Position numbers and translations under genes: made by a program. A model generated the notes under the pieces. It saw nothing but the letters and a program-made list of their open reading frames with translations, did not search any database and had not been told where the DNA came from. From Sandaracinaceae bacterium (GTDB lineage: Bacteria > Myxococcota_A > Polyangia > Polyangiales > Sandaracinaceae), in assembly GCA_020633195.1 (NCBI GenBank), contig JACKEC010000014.1, forward strand, positions 620,001 to 684,000: a stretch of DNA of 64,000 nucleotides. Reading direction: 5' to 3'. Position 1 is the stretch's first letter, and every line of letters starts with the position of its first letter. Below, piece after piece: positions 44,301 to 54,718 of this stretch.

Positions 44301-45248
44301 CGGGACGATCGGGATGCAGCCGTCGTACGGATCGACGAACGGGGTCTCCGGCGAGAGGATGCTGGAGCCGCCGAGGCCGAGCGCGGGGTGCTCCGCCTCG
44401 GTGAACTCGCCCTCGGTGCCCTCGGCGGGCGGCGTCTCGGGCTCCGGCGCGGGCGGCTCGCCCGTGTACTGGAAGTGGTTCGCGCAGGCGAGGTTGAGCC
44501 ACGCCATCCGCGCCTCTTCCTGGCGCGCCATCTCGTTGAGGCAGTAGCCGATCAGGTAGTAGACGCCGTCGATGCTGCGGTAGTCGGGGAACCGCTGGAG
44601 CAGCGTCCGGTACAGCTCGATCGTGTCGCTGAAGTCGGGCGTGCCGACCGCGCCGGTGGCGTCCGCCTCGGCCGCGTCCTGGTAACGGATCGCGGAGCGC
44701 TCGTAGTAGAGCTCCCCGAGCCGGAACATGGCGTCCGCGGTGTAGGTCGGGTCCGTCGGGTAGCGGCGGATGAACGCTTCGAAGAGGCGGATCGCGCGAT
44801 CCCGAGCCTCGTTCTGGAGGCGCTCTTCTTCGCGGATCTGGCGGGCGTAGCCGGCCTGCCGCTCGCGACGGCGGCGCTGGTACTCGCGGACGAGGATCGA
44901 GTTGACCGAGTCCCGGTAGGCGCGCCCGACGTTGGAGAAGCGGTCGAGCTCCGCCTCCATCTCGCGCAGCGCGGCGACCTGCTCCGCGCTGGGCGGCGGC
45001 CGCTCGTCGACGATGCGGCGATCGGTCGTGTCGAGGAAGGCCGGGTTCGGCACGTCCGTGGTCGCCGCCCACGGCGGGGGCGGCATGTCCGAGAGGCTCT
45101 CGCCGGGCCCGGGCAGCGGCAGCGGCTCCGACGGCGGCGGGGCCGTCGTGCTCGGCTCCGGGACCCCCGTCCCCGCGTCTTGCGCGCGAGCGATGGGGAC
45201 CACGAGCCAGAGGACCGAGAGCGAGAGCGCCAGGGCGATGGGCCTCAC
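41328..45248 (-). CDS. Very large exported TPR protein, GltD/AgnA-like
   Basis: The 1306-residue protein has a signal peptide (LSLSVLWLVVPIARA) and a Pro-rich start of the mature chain. Almost the whole remainder is TPR-like helices. Clear units include YVTDP-type FIRRYPTDPTYTADAMFRLG, LGQVYFEEAKYPEAVEVWEY, AYQAYLNNYPNSPNAYELQY, ATAYFRLAYTANRFFDYDRA and ARILEYQQQYAEAARYYERA. No catalytic motif is visible. A periplasmic scaffold is most likely. Size, export signal and the position before a TPR lipoprotein match GltD (AgnA) of the gliding machine or NfsD of the spore-coat machine. Its start overlaps the next upstream stop by 4 bp. Confidence 0.8.
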   Translation of the reverse strand: MRPIALALSLSVLWLVVPIARAQDAGTGVPEPSTTAPPPSEPLPLPGPGESLSDMPPPPWAATTDVPNPAFLDTTDRRIVDERPPPSAEQVAALREMEAELDRFSNVGRAYRDSVNSILVREYQRRRRERQAGYARQIREEERLQNEARDRAIRLFEAFIRRYPTDPTYTADAMFRLGELYYERSAIRYQDAAEADATGAVGTPDFSDTIELYRTLLQRFPDYRSIDGVYYLIGYCLNEMARQEEARMAWLNLACANHFQYTGEPPAPEPETPPAEGTEGEFTEAEHPALGLGGSSILSPETPFVDPYDGCIPIVPNARFVMEVWLRIGEYHFDFDFEPHALDRAISAYGKVLADPTDRNYNLALYKVAWAYYRASRYPEAIEHFSRLIEWSDEQLRTTGRAGSELRAEAVQYLGITFAYDDWNENQIPDRDEGQPEGLRRIQNPNLLPQDRPWTVEIYFELGQVYFEEAKYPEAVEVWEYALSRWPNHPRAPEITANIARAWQRHQQMEDALRAQARLGDYREGSDWWNANMDHPVEQRQAEQLAEGALINDAIRHHRTAQRLRREAVEQRSEQRLMEALREYELAAEAYQAYLNNYPNSPNAYELQYNLADALFWSEQYEEAARVYAAVRDSNLDDRYLSESARRVVESLHRIVELAAERGEVVVRDGQEDIPEPVGTPPRVQAIEMPLLVQRLAQAREVYLARVPENQDREHVRAPYDYNNALLLYYYGYWPQARQRFLRIYEERCSGQYANATGQVAWESLYNMAVAMNDTAEAERLSLDIRRRACSFSPDLSFGSSEEQEAYCDQPENSDQPVCVAGGVLTNVRYTRALELYHQAESSSGDEQRRLYEQSATMLVDAVNDEPNHEQAPVALLQAGLALERTQRFDSAGRLYQRVIDEVTPLMAAASGARRTQLEGILATAYFRLAYTANRFFDYDRAVDNYRQIADSAAFAASQDADMPERITDSLINAARILEYQQQYAEAARYYERAADRLTDAAEQRSARFRVAEMSYKRRDWAGALRAMQAFIDRYRSDRSASELLILAHQRIAQIREAQSARQTTIDEALQAVVTAYDRYGGEPGTLGAEYAAESRFRLVDPALARLEGLTVNPGRQRNTEAFVAELNRQIQDGSSRTQSTAQGYEPILAYRRPTWTIAALTRQGRAYEVLARAVLNAGITMPTDLQSQISRASQDVQDEVRATFEDRVRQVLDAQVRPIECYAVVRYALSARAARRGNIDNEYSREAIDRLQAYGEERIAECITQQQAQDSTLGAYQPGEFARARRGQHTEVPTGVSAPPLASED

Positions 45249-47593
45249 TGGTCCGCCTCCCCGCTCGGCGTGGAGCTCGCGTCCGAATCTTCCATGATCT
45301 CGCGGAATTCGTCGTCGAGGTTTCGCATCTCTCGCGCCCGCTCCCGGGTCAGCATCTCGACGCGCATCCGGTGCTCTTCACGCCGCGCCCACGCGACGTC
45401 GATGCGTCCGACGTCGGCGCGCAGCACCAGGTCGTAGAAGCGGTGCTGGACCTGGAGGAAATTCTCGTACGTGACCCCGCCGACGACCTCTTCGGTCTCG
45501 GCCTCGAGGCCGGTGAGAGCCTGTCGGTAGCCGACGAGGTTCTCGGACTCCTCGCGGAGCTGACGCCGGATGTCGGCGGTGCGCTCCTCGACGATCTGGA
45601 GGACCTCTCGATCGCGAGCGTCGAGGCGGGTCTCCACCGCGTCGACGCGCTCGAAGAGGCCGCGCATGCGCGGGTCGGTGATCTGCTCGCGCTCGAGCGC
45701 GACGAGCCGGGCGTGCTCGCGCCGGAGCTGCTCGTGCCGCTGGTAGCGGGCGTCGCCGGGGCCGACCTGCAGGCGCGCGGCCTCGAGCGCGATCGTGAGC
45801 TGGCGGATCTGCTCGCGGTACTCGGTCACCGCCTGGCGGTGGCCCTCGAGCTCGCGGCGGATCGCCTCGGAGCCGCTCGCGTCGCGCTGGGCGGCGGTGT
45901 CGGACAGGTAGCGCTCCATCGCGACGATGCGCGCCTCCATCCCGGTGAGCTCGACCTCCATGCGCCCCAGCTCGCGGCCGAGGAGCCGGTAGCGGCTGAG
46001 CACCTCGTCGTCGAACGCGGCGAAGTCGGACTCGTCGACGGGCATGCCGTCGAGCGAGCGCTCGATCGCGCGGCGCTGGCTCCGGATGTCGGCGAGGCCC
46101 GCTCCCCCGCCGTCGGCCTCGTACCGCGCGAGGAGATCGCGGCGGACCCGCGCGGCGCGCGTGCGAAGGGCGGTGGCGGACTCGGCCTGCAGGCGCAGGT
46201 CCTGGAACACGGCGACGCGGTTCGGCTGCGAGATCGCGGCGTCGAGGCGCTCGATGAGCTCGGAGGTCTCACGCACGAGCTGGCGCGCCTGCGCGAGGTC
46301 GCCGAGGACCGAGAGCGCGCGATCCATGTCGCCCTCGAGCGACGCCCACCGCTGCGCGAGCGGCGGCAGGAAGCTCGTCGCGTCGAAGCTGTCCATGTTC
46401 TCGCGGACGAGCTGCCGGAAGTAGGCGAGCGGGTCGGTGTGCTCCTGGAGCATCTGATCGAGCTCGCGACGGACCGGCCCGAACTCGGCGGCGACCTCGC
46501 GGAAGAGCTCGTTCGCGTCGTCGAGCCGACCGTTCCGGAGCAGGAGGTTCGCTCGCAAGATCTTCGCGTCGGGGATGAAGCGGCTGTCCGGCGCGGCCAC
46601 GCCGAGCACCTCGAGCGCGCGCTCCGCGCGGACGCTGTCGCCCATGCGGATGTAGACCCAGGCGATCTCGTAGAGCGCGACGTGGAAGTTCGACGAGGTG
46701 CGCGGGACCGCCTGATAGGCCTCGACGGCCTGATCGAGCTGATCGGTCTCGTAGTAGAGCCGCCCGAGCGCGAGCTGCGTCAGCTCGAGCACCTCGCGCT
46801 GCTCCTCCGTCTCGGCGGGCGAGCGCAGGACCCGACGGAAGGCCTCGATGGCCTGGGGGTACTGCTCGCGCAGCGTGTGGATGACGCCGATGAAGTAGCG
46901 AGCCTGCGGGTAGTACGCGCTGCCCGCCTGCACCGCCTCGAACGACTGGCGCGCCTGCTCGAGCATGGCGAGGTCGATCTGCGCGTCCTCGGCGCCGGCG
47001 AGGACCTCCTCGGTCGGGACCGCGCGGTTGTAGAGGTACTTCGCGCGGTAGTAGCTCGTCGTCGCCTCGATCTCGCTGGGCGGGATCCGGCTGAGCGCGG
47101 CGAAGTAGCCCTCCACGCCGTCGAAGTCGCGCGTGTGGATGGCGATCTCGATCAGCCGCCCGAGCGCCCGCTGGATGTGATCGCGGTAGCGCGTGTCCCC
47201 CGCGTGATCGATCAGCTGCCGGAACCGCGTGCGCGCGCCGAGGTAGTCGCCGGCGCGGTAGAGCGAGTCGCCGAGGTAGTAGAGCGCGTCCGGGTAGGCC
47301 CGGTGCGAGCCGAAGTTCTCGACGATGTCCGTGAAGATGATCGAGGCCCGCACGTAGTCTTGCAGGCGATAGAAGAGCTCACCGTCCGTGAGGCGCTCCT
47401 CGACGTAGGTCGGCGACCGGCGCGCGTCGCGCCGGAGGGGCTGCTCCATCAGGCGCGCCGCGTCCCCCTCGATGTCGACCACCTCGCGGGTGATCTCGTC
47501 GAGGCTCTGCGCAGACGCCGATCCTGCGGGCAGCGCGAACGCGAGCCCGACGAGAAGGAGCGGAGTAGCGCGGCGTCGCCGCCGTCGCATCAC
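45245..47593 (-). CDS. Exported TPR and coiled-coil protein (782 aa)
   Basis: The signal peptide (TPLLLVGLAFALPAGSASA) follows a run of arginines. TPR-like helices occupy about 60-410, with YPDALYYLGDSLYRAGDYLG, AQSFEAV-type repeats and YPQAIEAFRRVLRSP. From about 430 the chain is long charged coiled coil (RMEVELTGMEARIVAMERYL, YREQIRQLTIALEAARLQVG, VETRLDARDREVLQIVEERT), which could span much of the periplasm. I know no exact counterpart; it fits a structural element of the same machine. The ATG overlaps the upstream stop (ATGA). Confidence 0.8.
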   Translation of the reverse strand: MMRRRRRRATPLLLVGLAFALPAGSASAQSLDEITREVVDIEGDAARLMEQPLRRDARRSPTYVEERLTDGELFYRLQDYVRASIIFTDIVENFGSHRAYPDALYYLGDSLYRAGDYLGARTRFRQLIDHAGDTRYRDHIQRALGRLIEIAIHTRDFDGVEGYFAALSRIPPSEIEATTSYYRAKYLYNRAVPTEEVLAGAEDAQIDLAMLEQARQSFEAVQAGSAYYPQARYFIGVIHTLREQYPQAIEAFRRVLRSPAETEEQREVLELTQLALGRLYYETDQLDQAVEAYQAVPRTSSNFHVALYEIAWVYIRMGDSVRAERALEVLGVAAPDSRFIPDAKILRANLLLRNGRLDDANELFREVAAEFGPVRRELDQMLQEHTDPLAYFRQLVRENMDSFDATSFLPPLAQRWASLEGDMDRALSVLGDLAQARQLVRETSELIERLDAAISQPNRVAVFQDLRLQAESATALRTRAARVRRDLLARYEADGGGAGLADIRSQRRAIERSLDGMPVDESDFAAFDDEVLSRYRLLGRELGRMEVELTGMEARIVAMERYLSDTAAQRDASGSEAIRRELEGHRQAVTEYREQIRQLTIALEAARLQVGPGDARYQRHEQLRREHARLVALEREQITDPRMRGLFERVDAVETRLDARDREVLQIVEERTADIRRQLREESENLVGYRQALTGLEAETEEVVGGVTYENFLQVQHRFYDLVLRADVGRIDVAWARREEHRMRVEMLTRERAREMRNLDDEFREIMEDSDASSTPSGEADQ

Positions 47594-48354
47594 TCTTCTC
47601 CCGACTCCCCGCTGCTCTCCGAGTCCCCGCCTCTACGCGTGGACTCGAGCCGCTCCACGTATCGAATCGCGGGGCGCTCCTCGAGCGGTGCGGTGGGCCC
47701 GCCCTTCTCGTAGCCCACCACGCGGATCGTGATGGCCTTTCCTTCGGGCGCGCTGAACGAGTAGTTGGACCGCACGCGGAACCGATAGCCCTTGAGGTAG
47801 CTGAAGATCCCGTAGCCGTGGCCTCGATACTCGAGGTTGACCGTGAGCGTGTGCTCGCCCGGGACGATGCTGCCGTCGTAGATGTCGGTCTCCCGGTTCT
47901 CGCCCAGGGAGCCCTCCTCGTCGGCCTTGCTGAAGATCCGGGCCCCGTCGAGCGCGTAGACGGCCTTCACGAGGCGGTAGGACGAGCTCATGCGGTTCTC
48001 GTGGATGATCACCGCCTGAGCGCCCGCGACCACACCCTGCAGGACGGTCTCGGCGAGGAGCGAGAGGCGCGCCTTCGAGCGGAAGATCTGTTCCTTCAGC
48101 TCGTTGATGCGCTGCTCGAGGTCCCGCAGACGGACCGCGTACGTGCCCGCGTCCATCCCGTCGGTGGAGGTCGTCGCAGGCGTCGTCGGGGTCGGCGGAG
48201 CGTCGGCGAGCTCCGGCGGCGGCGACTCGTCACCCGCCCCGGAAGTGTCCGTTCCGCCCTCTTCTTGGGCGTTGGCCGGCTCTCCGACCATCAGGCCCGC
48301 AACGAAAACGGACATGACGACAACGGACGTCGACAGCGCGATCATCCTACGCAT
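47590..48354 (-). CDS. Exported coiled-coil/beta protein, first gene of the TPR operon
   Basis: The 254-residue protein has a signal peptide (TSVVVMSVFVAGLMVGEPANA) and a Pro/Thr-rich linker. A short coiled coil (LRDLEQRINELKEQIFRSKA) precedes a beta-rich C-terminal domain (about 125-225: AVIIHENRMSSSYRLVKAVY, IVPGEHTLTVNLEYRGHGYG, RFRVRSNYSFSAPEGK). It ends in a Ser/Glu-rich tail. Proteins of this type precede the TPR genes in related clusters and are sometimes misannotated as dihydrolipoamide acetyltransferase; nothing here supports that. It is driven by the promoter at 48432-48460. Confidence 0.78.
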   Translation of the reverse strand: MRRMIALSTSVVVMSVFVAGLMVGEPANAQEEGGTDTSGAGDESPPPELADAPPTPTTPATTSTDGMDAGTYAVRLRDLEQRINELKEQIFRSKARLSLLAETVLQGVVAGAQAVIIHENRMSSSYRLVKAVYALDGARIFSKADEEGSLGENRETDIYDGSIVPGEHTLTVNLEYRGHGYGIFSYLKGYRFRVRSNYSFSAPEGKAITIRVVGYEKGGPTAPLEERPAIRYVERLESTRRGGDSESSGESGEE

Positions 48355-48431
48355 CGGGTCTCCCAGGAGTTGGCCAAGTTAGGGTCCGGCTCGGTGGGCA
48401 TGAAAACGGAATCCCCCCGAAATCTCAAGGG

Positions 48432-48460
48432 CATATAGCAAGGCCGTTTTTGGGGGTCAA
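48432..48460 (-). promoter_or_regulatory. Sigma-70-type promoter for the TPR/Glt-like operon
   Basis: On the minus strand TTGACC (48455-48460) is followed after 17 bp by TATATG (48432-48437), matching consensus at five and four of six positions. The surrounding patch is AT-rich for this genome. The leader to the ATG at 48354 would be about 70 bases. It faces away from the ECF sigma gene. Confidence 0.65.
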
Positions 48461-48532
48461 CGCGCCTCGGGACGGTAGAATCCGCAGCCGCCTCATGCCT
48501 CTGGTGGGCCATAGATCGAACGGAGCCTCCGC

Positions 48533-48544
48533 CCGTCTAGACGG
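48533..48544. promoter_or_regulatory. 12-bp palindrome upstream of the ECF sigma gene
   Basis: The perfect palindrome ccgtctagacgg lies 39 bp before the GTG of the sigma factor. It may be an operator or part of an autoregulated promoter. No matching ECF-type -35 was identified at proper spacing. Confidence 0.4.
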
Positions 48545-48583
48545 ACGAACGCGCTCGGCCGGCTCATCCCTGGAGCCCGGCCG

Positions 48584-49192
48584 GTGATCAAGGACCCTTC
48601 GGACGAGGAGCTGCTGAGGAGATTCAACGACGGGGACGCAGACGCGTTCGCCGAGCTGGTGCGTCGATACGAGCGCCCGCTCTACAATTTCATCCTGCGA
48701 TCCGTCCGCCGGCGCGAGCGCGCCGACGAGCTGCTCCAGGACGTGTTCATGAAGGTCGTCCAGCGTTCCCAGGACTTCAAAGGGAACTCGAAGCTCTCCA
48801 CCTGGCTCTACACGATCGCGAGGAACCTGTGCATCGACCACAGCCGAAAGATGGTCTTCCGCCGCCACAAGTCGCTGGACGCGCCGCGATCGGGCTCGGG
48901 CTCCGAGGAGGGGCCGTCCCTCCTCGAGCGCACCGCGGCGGAGGGCGCGGAGCCGGATCGGGCGATGGTCGCGGAGGATCTCCGGAAGCGGATCTCCGAG
49001 GCCGTGGAGGAGCTCCCCGAGGAGCAGCGCGACGTCTTCCTGATGCGGCACGTCCAGGGGATGCGCTTCCGCGACATCGCCGAGGTCATCGGGGTCCCGG
49101 AGAACACTGTGAAGAGCCGGATGCGCTACGCGCTGGAGCGCCTGCAGCGGGCACTGGCCGACTACGCGGAGTACGTTGACGAGCTGAAGTGA
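48584..49192 (+). CDS. ECF-type RNA polymerase sigma factor (sigma-E/RpoE-like)
   Basis: The GTG start at 48584 has ggag seven bases upstream. The 202-residue protein has region 2 (NDGDADAFAELVRRYERPLY, LLQDVFMKVVQR, STWLYTIARNLCIDHSRK) and region 4 (LPEEQRDVFLMRHVQGMRFR, NTVKSRMRYALERLQRAL), joined by a Ser/Gly linker, and no region 1 or 3. It is a classical group 4 sigma factor. The next gene encodes its probable anti-sigma factor. Its promoter must lie in the same 229-bp gap as the opposing TPR-operon promoter. Confidence 0.93.
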   Translation: MIKDPSDEELLRRFNDGDADAFAELVRRYERPLYNFILRSVRRRERADELLQDVFMKVVQRSQDFKGNSKLSTWLYTIARNLCIDHSRKMVFRRHKSLDAPRSGSGSEEGPSLLERTAAEGAEPDRAMVAEDLRKRISEAVEELPEEQRDVFLMRHVQGMRFRDIAEVIGVPENTVKSRMRYALERLQRALADYAEYVDELK

Positions 49193-49193
49193 A

Positions 49194-50555
49194 GTGAGCC
49201 GAGGCATGGATTGCGAAGCCTGCACCGACCGAATGGTGGAGCTGCTCTACGGGGAGCTCACCGACGAGGACGCCGAGGAGACTCAGGCGCACCTGGACTC
49301 CTGTGAGTCCTGTGGCGAGGCGTACGCCCGCATTCAGACCGGCCAGCGGTTCGCCTCGATGCTCGACCTCGTCGAGCCCCCCGTCTCGGTCCTCGACAGC
49401 GTGATGGCGGCGGCGCGCGATCGCGCGGCCGGGCGAGCCCCCGTGGCCGAGCCCGCGCCCGACGAGATCGCCACCGCCCCGCGGCCCGACGCCGAGGACG
49501 AGGGCGGCCCCTGGGCCGCGTTCCTCAAGTGGATCGGGGGGTTCGCGATGCGGCCCCAGCTCGCCATGGCGATGACCCTGCTGCTCATGGTGGGCCTCGG
49601 CATGTGGTACCTGCCGACGCTCCGGGAGAACGATCCGGCCGACTCGCACGCCATCGTCGATCCCGCTCCCGGGGACGAGGTGGGGCCCTCGGCGTCGCTG
49701 GTGCCCGCGGAGCCCCTCGACCTCGAGGCCGACCCACGCACGGGGCGGATCCGCCCGCGCGAGGAGGGGGAGCCCGCCCCTCGCGTCGCGGTCCGGCCCA
49801 CGACACCGCCCCCTCCCCCCGTGGAACCGGCAGTGGTGGCGCCCGAGCCCGAGGCCACGCCGGAGGAGCAGCAGCAGCTCGCGATGGCCGACCCGGCCCC
49901 GCGCCCGGCGCGTCCCACGTCCGGCCAGGTAGTGGAGGAGGCCCTCCCGGATCCGCGAATCGACGGCGAGCTCGACGTCGCGCCGGGCGAGAGCGCCCTC
50001 CGCACGGAGCGGCCGACCACCCAGGCGCGCACGATGCCTGTGCCCGCGATGGCCGCGGACGTCCAGTCCGGGCAGATGCCCTCCCCGTCCCCCGCTCCCG
50101 TCGCGCCGTCTCCGGCCCAACCGTCCGGCGACGCGACGGCCCGGTTCAACCAGGGGCTGCAGGCGATGCGGGAGCACGACTACCGGGCAGCCTCGGAGGA
50201 CTTCGAGTCCGTGATCGAGCGGCCCGGCCCGGACACGCAGCGGCTCATCCCCGCCGCGCTCCACAACCTCGCGCGCAGCCAGCGCTCGTCGGGTAACTGC
50301 GCCGCCGCGGTCCGAACCTACGAGCGGCTCCTGCAGCAGCACCCGACCTACTCGGGCGTGGGCGAGGCGCTGATCGAGGGCGGCGGCTGCTACCAGCGCC
50401 TCGGGCGGCTCAGCGACGCGCGGCGGCTCTACGAGCGCGCCCGCAGCGTGCCGTCGGTGGCCTCGCAGGCCAACCGGCTCCTCGCGGTCCTCGCCCAGCA
50501 GGAGCGCGGGGCCGCGCGCGAGCCCGATCCCGCGTCAGCGGCGGCCGCCGAGTAG
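49194..50555 (+). CDS. Zinc-finger anti-sigma factor with membrane helix and periplasmic TPR tail
   Basis: The 453-residue protein (453 from the GTG at 49194; ATG at 49206 is an alternative) opens with a zf-HC2 domain: MDCEACTDRMVELLYGEL and HLDSCESCGEAY, giving the H-x3-C-x2-C zinc site that holds the ECF sigma factor. A membrane helix lies near 120-140 (AMAMTLLLMVGLGMWYL). The periplasmic part is a long Pro/Glu linker, then TPR-like helices (about 315-440: NQGLQAMREHDYRAASEDFE, LLQQHPTYSGVGEALIEGGG). The TPR tail could sense envelope proteins such as the TPR proteins encoded divergently. It overlaps the STAS-like gene by 21 bp at its 3' end. Confidence 0.88.
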   Translation: MSRGMDCEACTDRMVELLYGELTDEDAEETQAHLDSCESCGEAYARIQTGQRFASMLDLVEPPVSVLDSVMAAARDRAAGRAPVAEPAPDEIATAPRPDAEDEGGPWAAFLKWIGGFAMRPQLAMAMTLLLMVGLGMWYLPTLRENDPADSHAIVDPAPGDEVGPSASLVPAEPLDLEADPRTGRIRPREEGEPAPRVAVRPTTPPPPPVEPAVVAPEPEATPEEQQQLAMADPAPRPARPTSGQVVEEALPDPRIDGELDVAPGESALRTERPTTQARTMPVPAMAADVQSGQMPSPSPAPVAPSPAQPSGDATARFNQGLQAMREHDYRAASEDFESVIERPGPDTQRLIPAALHNLARSQRSSGNCAAAVRTYERLLQQHPTYSGVGEALIEGGGCYQRLGRLSDARRLYERARSVPSVASQANRLLAVLAQQERGAAREPDPASAAAAE

Positions 50556-51356
50556 GCGCCACAGCCCCTTGCCGAAGGCGGGAGGCGCGGCGAGCTCCAG
50601 CCCGCACCAGCCGAGCGCCTCCTCGAAGGCGGCCGTCACGGTCGGCGCCCACGTCACCGGCGTCAGATCGATCCGCGCCTCCTCGGCGGCGCGGCGCCAG
50701 GGCTCCGAGACACCGACGAAGATCGCCCGGACGCCGAGCATCACGCAGGTGGCGTGGATCGCGAACAGCTGCGCGGCCCTGTCGCGGTCGGGCTCGACGA
50801 GACCCGTCGCGTCCACCACGCAGGCCTTCGCGTCGCCCTCGAGGAGCGCTCTGCCGAGCTCGTCGACGCGGCGCTCGAGCTCCTCCGCCACCTGATCGCC
50901 CCGCACGAAGATCGCGAAGCAGTGAGGGGCCACCTTCGCGAAGGCGATCGCCTCGGCGGCGCGGCGGTCCGCGCGATCGCGCTCGCGCTCCTCGCAGGCG
51001 CGCACGTAGCCCTCGACGACGGTGACCCGCAGCGGGTCGAGGATCGGCTCGAGATCGATCGTCCCCGCCAGCGCGTGGACGATCGCGGGAGCCAGCGCGA
51101 GGGCCGCCCCCGGCGTGACGCCGAGGTGCGCGGCCCGGCGGCCGAGCAGGCTGGCGAGGGTCAGCGCCTCGCGCAGCTCCGTGCCCCGAGGATCGGGGAG
51201 CGGTCCGGTCCCGACCGCCTCGACGATCGCCGCCAGGACCGTGCTCGCCTCGGGTCGGAGCGCCTCCACCGCCCCGCGGTCGGCGGCGATCGATCCGAGC
51301 TCCGCGAAGCGATCGCAGAAGCGGCTCGCGCTGCGCTCTTCGGCGGGGTCGCTCAC
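50535..51356 (-). CDS. STAS-domain protein (RsbR-like)
   Basis: With the GTG at 51356 the product is 273 residues. The N-terminal half is helical, as in RsbR-type co-antagonists. The C-terminal half looks like a STAS domain: CFAIFVRGDQVAEELERRVD, CVVDATGLVEPDRDRAAQLF, AIHATCVMLGVRAIFVGVSE. The usual phosphorylatable Ser/Thr in DxxG is in the form DATGL, so Thr may serve. It could act in partner switching with an anti-sigma factor or kinase. The assignment rests on the second half only. Confidence 0.65.
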   Translation of the reverse strand: MSDPAEERSASRFCDRFAELGSIAADRGAVEALRPEASTVLAAIVEAVGTGPLPDPRGTELREALTLASLLGRRAAHLGVTPGAALALAPAIVHALAGTIDLEPILDPLRVTVVEGYVRACEERERDRADRRAAEAIAFAKVAPHCFAIFVRGDQVAEELERRVDELGRALLEGDAKACVVDATGLVEPDRDRAAQLFAIHATCVMLGVRAIFVGVSEPWRRAAEEARIDLTPVTWAPTVTAAFEEALGWCGLELAAPPAFGKGLWRLLGGRR

Positions 51357-51415
51357 GAGCGCACGATAGCGCGGCGGCTTCCGGAGCAAGAAAGGAGCTG
51401 CTAGATCCGGCGCCG

Positions 51416-52567
<1,152 letters not shown>

Positions 52568-52576
52568 AGGCGAGTC

Positions 52577-53968
<1,392 letters not shown>

Positions 53969-54034
53969 GCCCGGAACGAGCCCCCTGGAACCAAGGGCTG
54001 GCAATCAATACCCAGGGGCCCAAGCCACCATCGA

Positions 54035-54184
54035 AACCAGCCCGCGCGAAGCGCGGGCGTTGGTTGAGGGGCCCCATCGCGGAGCGATGGGTCGAGCCGT
54101 AGGCGCGCAGCGCCGAAGGCTCGTACTGGGGTGGGAGCGCGAGCCGGCTTTGCCGGTCGCGCGGGAGGGGTTGAAAACCCCTCC
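54035..54184. repeat. Array of five hairpins with triloops (locus 3)
   Basis: Five stems follow one another: cccgcgc-gaa-gcgcggg (54041-54057), with outer aacca/tggtt arms; cccatcgc-gga-gcgatggg (54073-54091); a two-level stem cgagcc/ggctcg around ggcgc-gca-gcgcc (54093-54123); gcgagccggc-ttt-gccggtcgc with one bulge (54139-54160); ggaggggtt-gaa-aacccctcc (54164-54184). The first three tips are GC-GNA-GC, the last is T-GAA-A. The gap is between two converging genes. Segments are shared with 13966-14095. Confidence 0.75.
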
Positions 54185-54190
54185 AGAAAC

Positions 54191-54580
54191 TCAGCCCGCG
54201 GCGACGTCGGCGGAGACGTCGGGGGACAGCTTCGCGCGGAGGAACGCCACGAGCTCGTCCATCTCGAAGGGCTTCGGGAGGAAGCCGAGGACGCGGATCT
54301 CGGCCCGCTCGAGCTGGCGCTGCGAGAGGTGGTAGGCGCTCGTCAGCACGATCGGCACCGTGGGGTGCCGGAAGCGCATGCGGCGGCAGAGGTCGAGGCC
54401 GTTGATGCCAGGCATCATCAGATCGACGATCGCCATGTCGACCTCCTCGGACCCGAGGACGTCGAGGGCGTCACGACCGTCCTCCGCCTCGAGCACGGTG
54501 AAGCCCTCGATGCGCAGGCCGATGGCGAGCGCCTTTCGGTGGTTCACCTCGTCGTCGACGATGAGGATACGGCAGGACAT
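54191..54580 (-). CDS. Single-domain response regulator receiver
   Basis: The 129-residue protein is a lone CheY-like receiver: ILIVDDEVNHR at the start, the phosphoacceptor Asp53 in AIVDLMMPGINGL, the threonine/serine in IVLTSAYH, and the lysine in FLPKPFEMDEL. There is no output domain. The ATG at 54580 is chosen over an upstream start because it begins the receiver fold. Its 138-bp upstream gap follows the GAYTGA-type regulator on the same strand; no clear promoter was found there. Confidence 0.9.
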   Translation of the reverse strand: MSCRILIVDDEVNHRKALAIGLRIEGFTVLEAEDGRDALDVLGSEEVDMAIVDLMMPGINGLDLCRRMRFRHPTVPIVLTSAYHLSQRQLERAEIRVLGFLPKPFEMDELVAFLRAKLSPDVSADVAAG

Positions 54581-54718
54581 CTCAGGGAAGGTGTAGCAAC
54601 GGCCATGCCTCCACCCGGTGACGCGGATCAAGTCCGAATCCTCGGTGGGGGATGGCTCCTGCGGTCGCCCCTGAAAGCGTGACCTTGCAAAGTTGAAAGT
54701 GGCCCTGGAACGGCCGGA

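Noticed and set aside
41379..45437. A 1352-codon open frame on the plus strand opposite the giant TPR gene
   Set aside because: Its protein is dominated by Arg/Leu/Val/Asp without any domain, which is the usual antisense shadow of a GC-rich gene. The minus-strand protein has a signal peptide, TPR repeats and 4-bp junctions.
54671..54700. A possible sigma-54 promoter upstream of the lone receiver
   Set aside because: GG and GC elements are present on the minus strand but 14 bp apart instead of 10.
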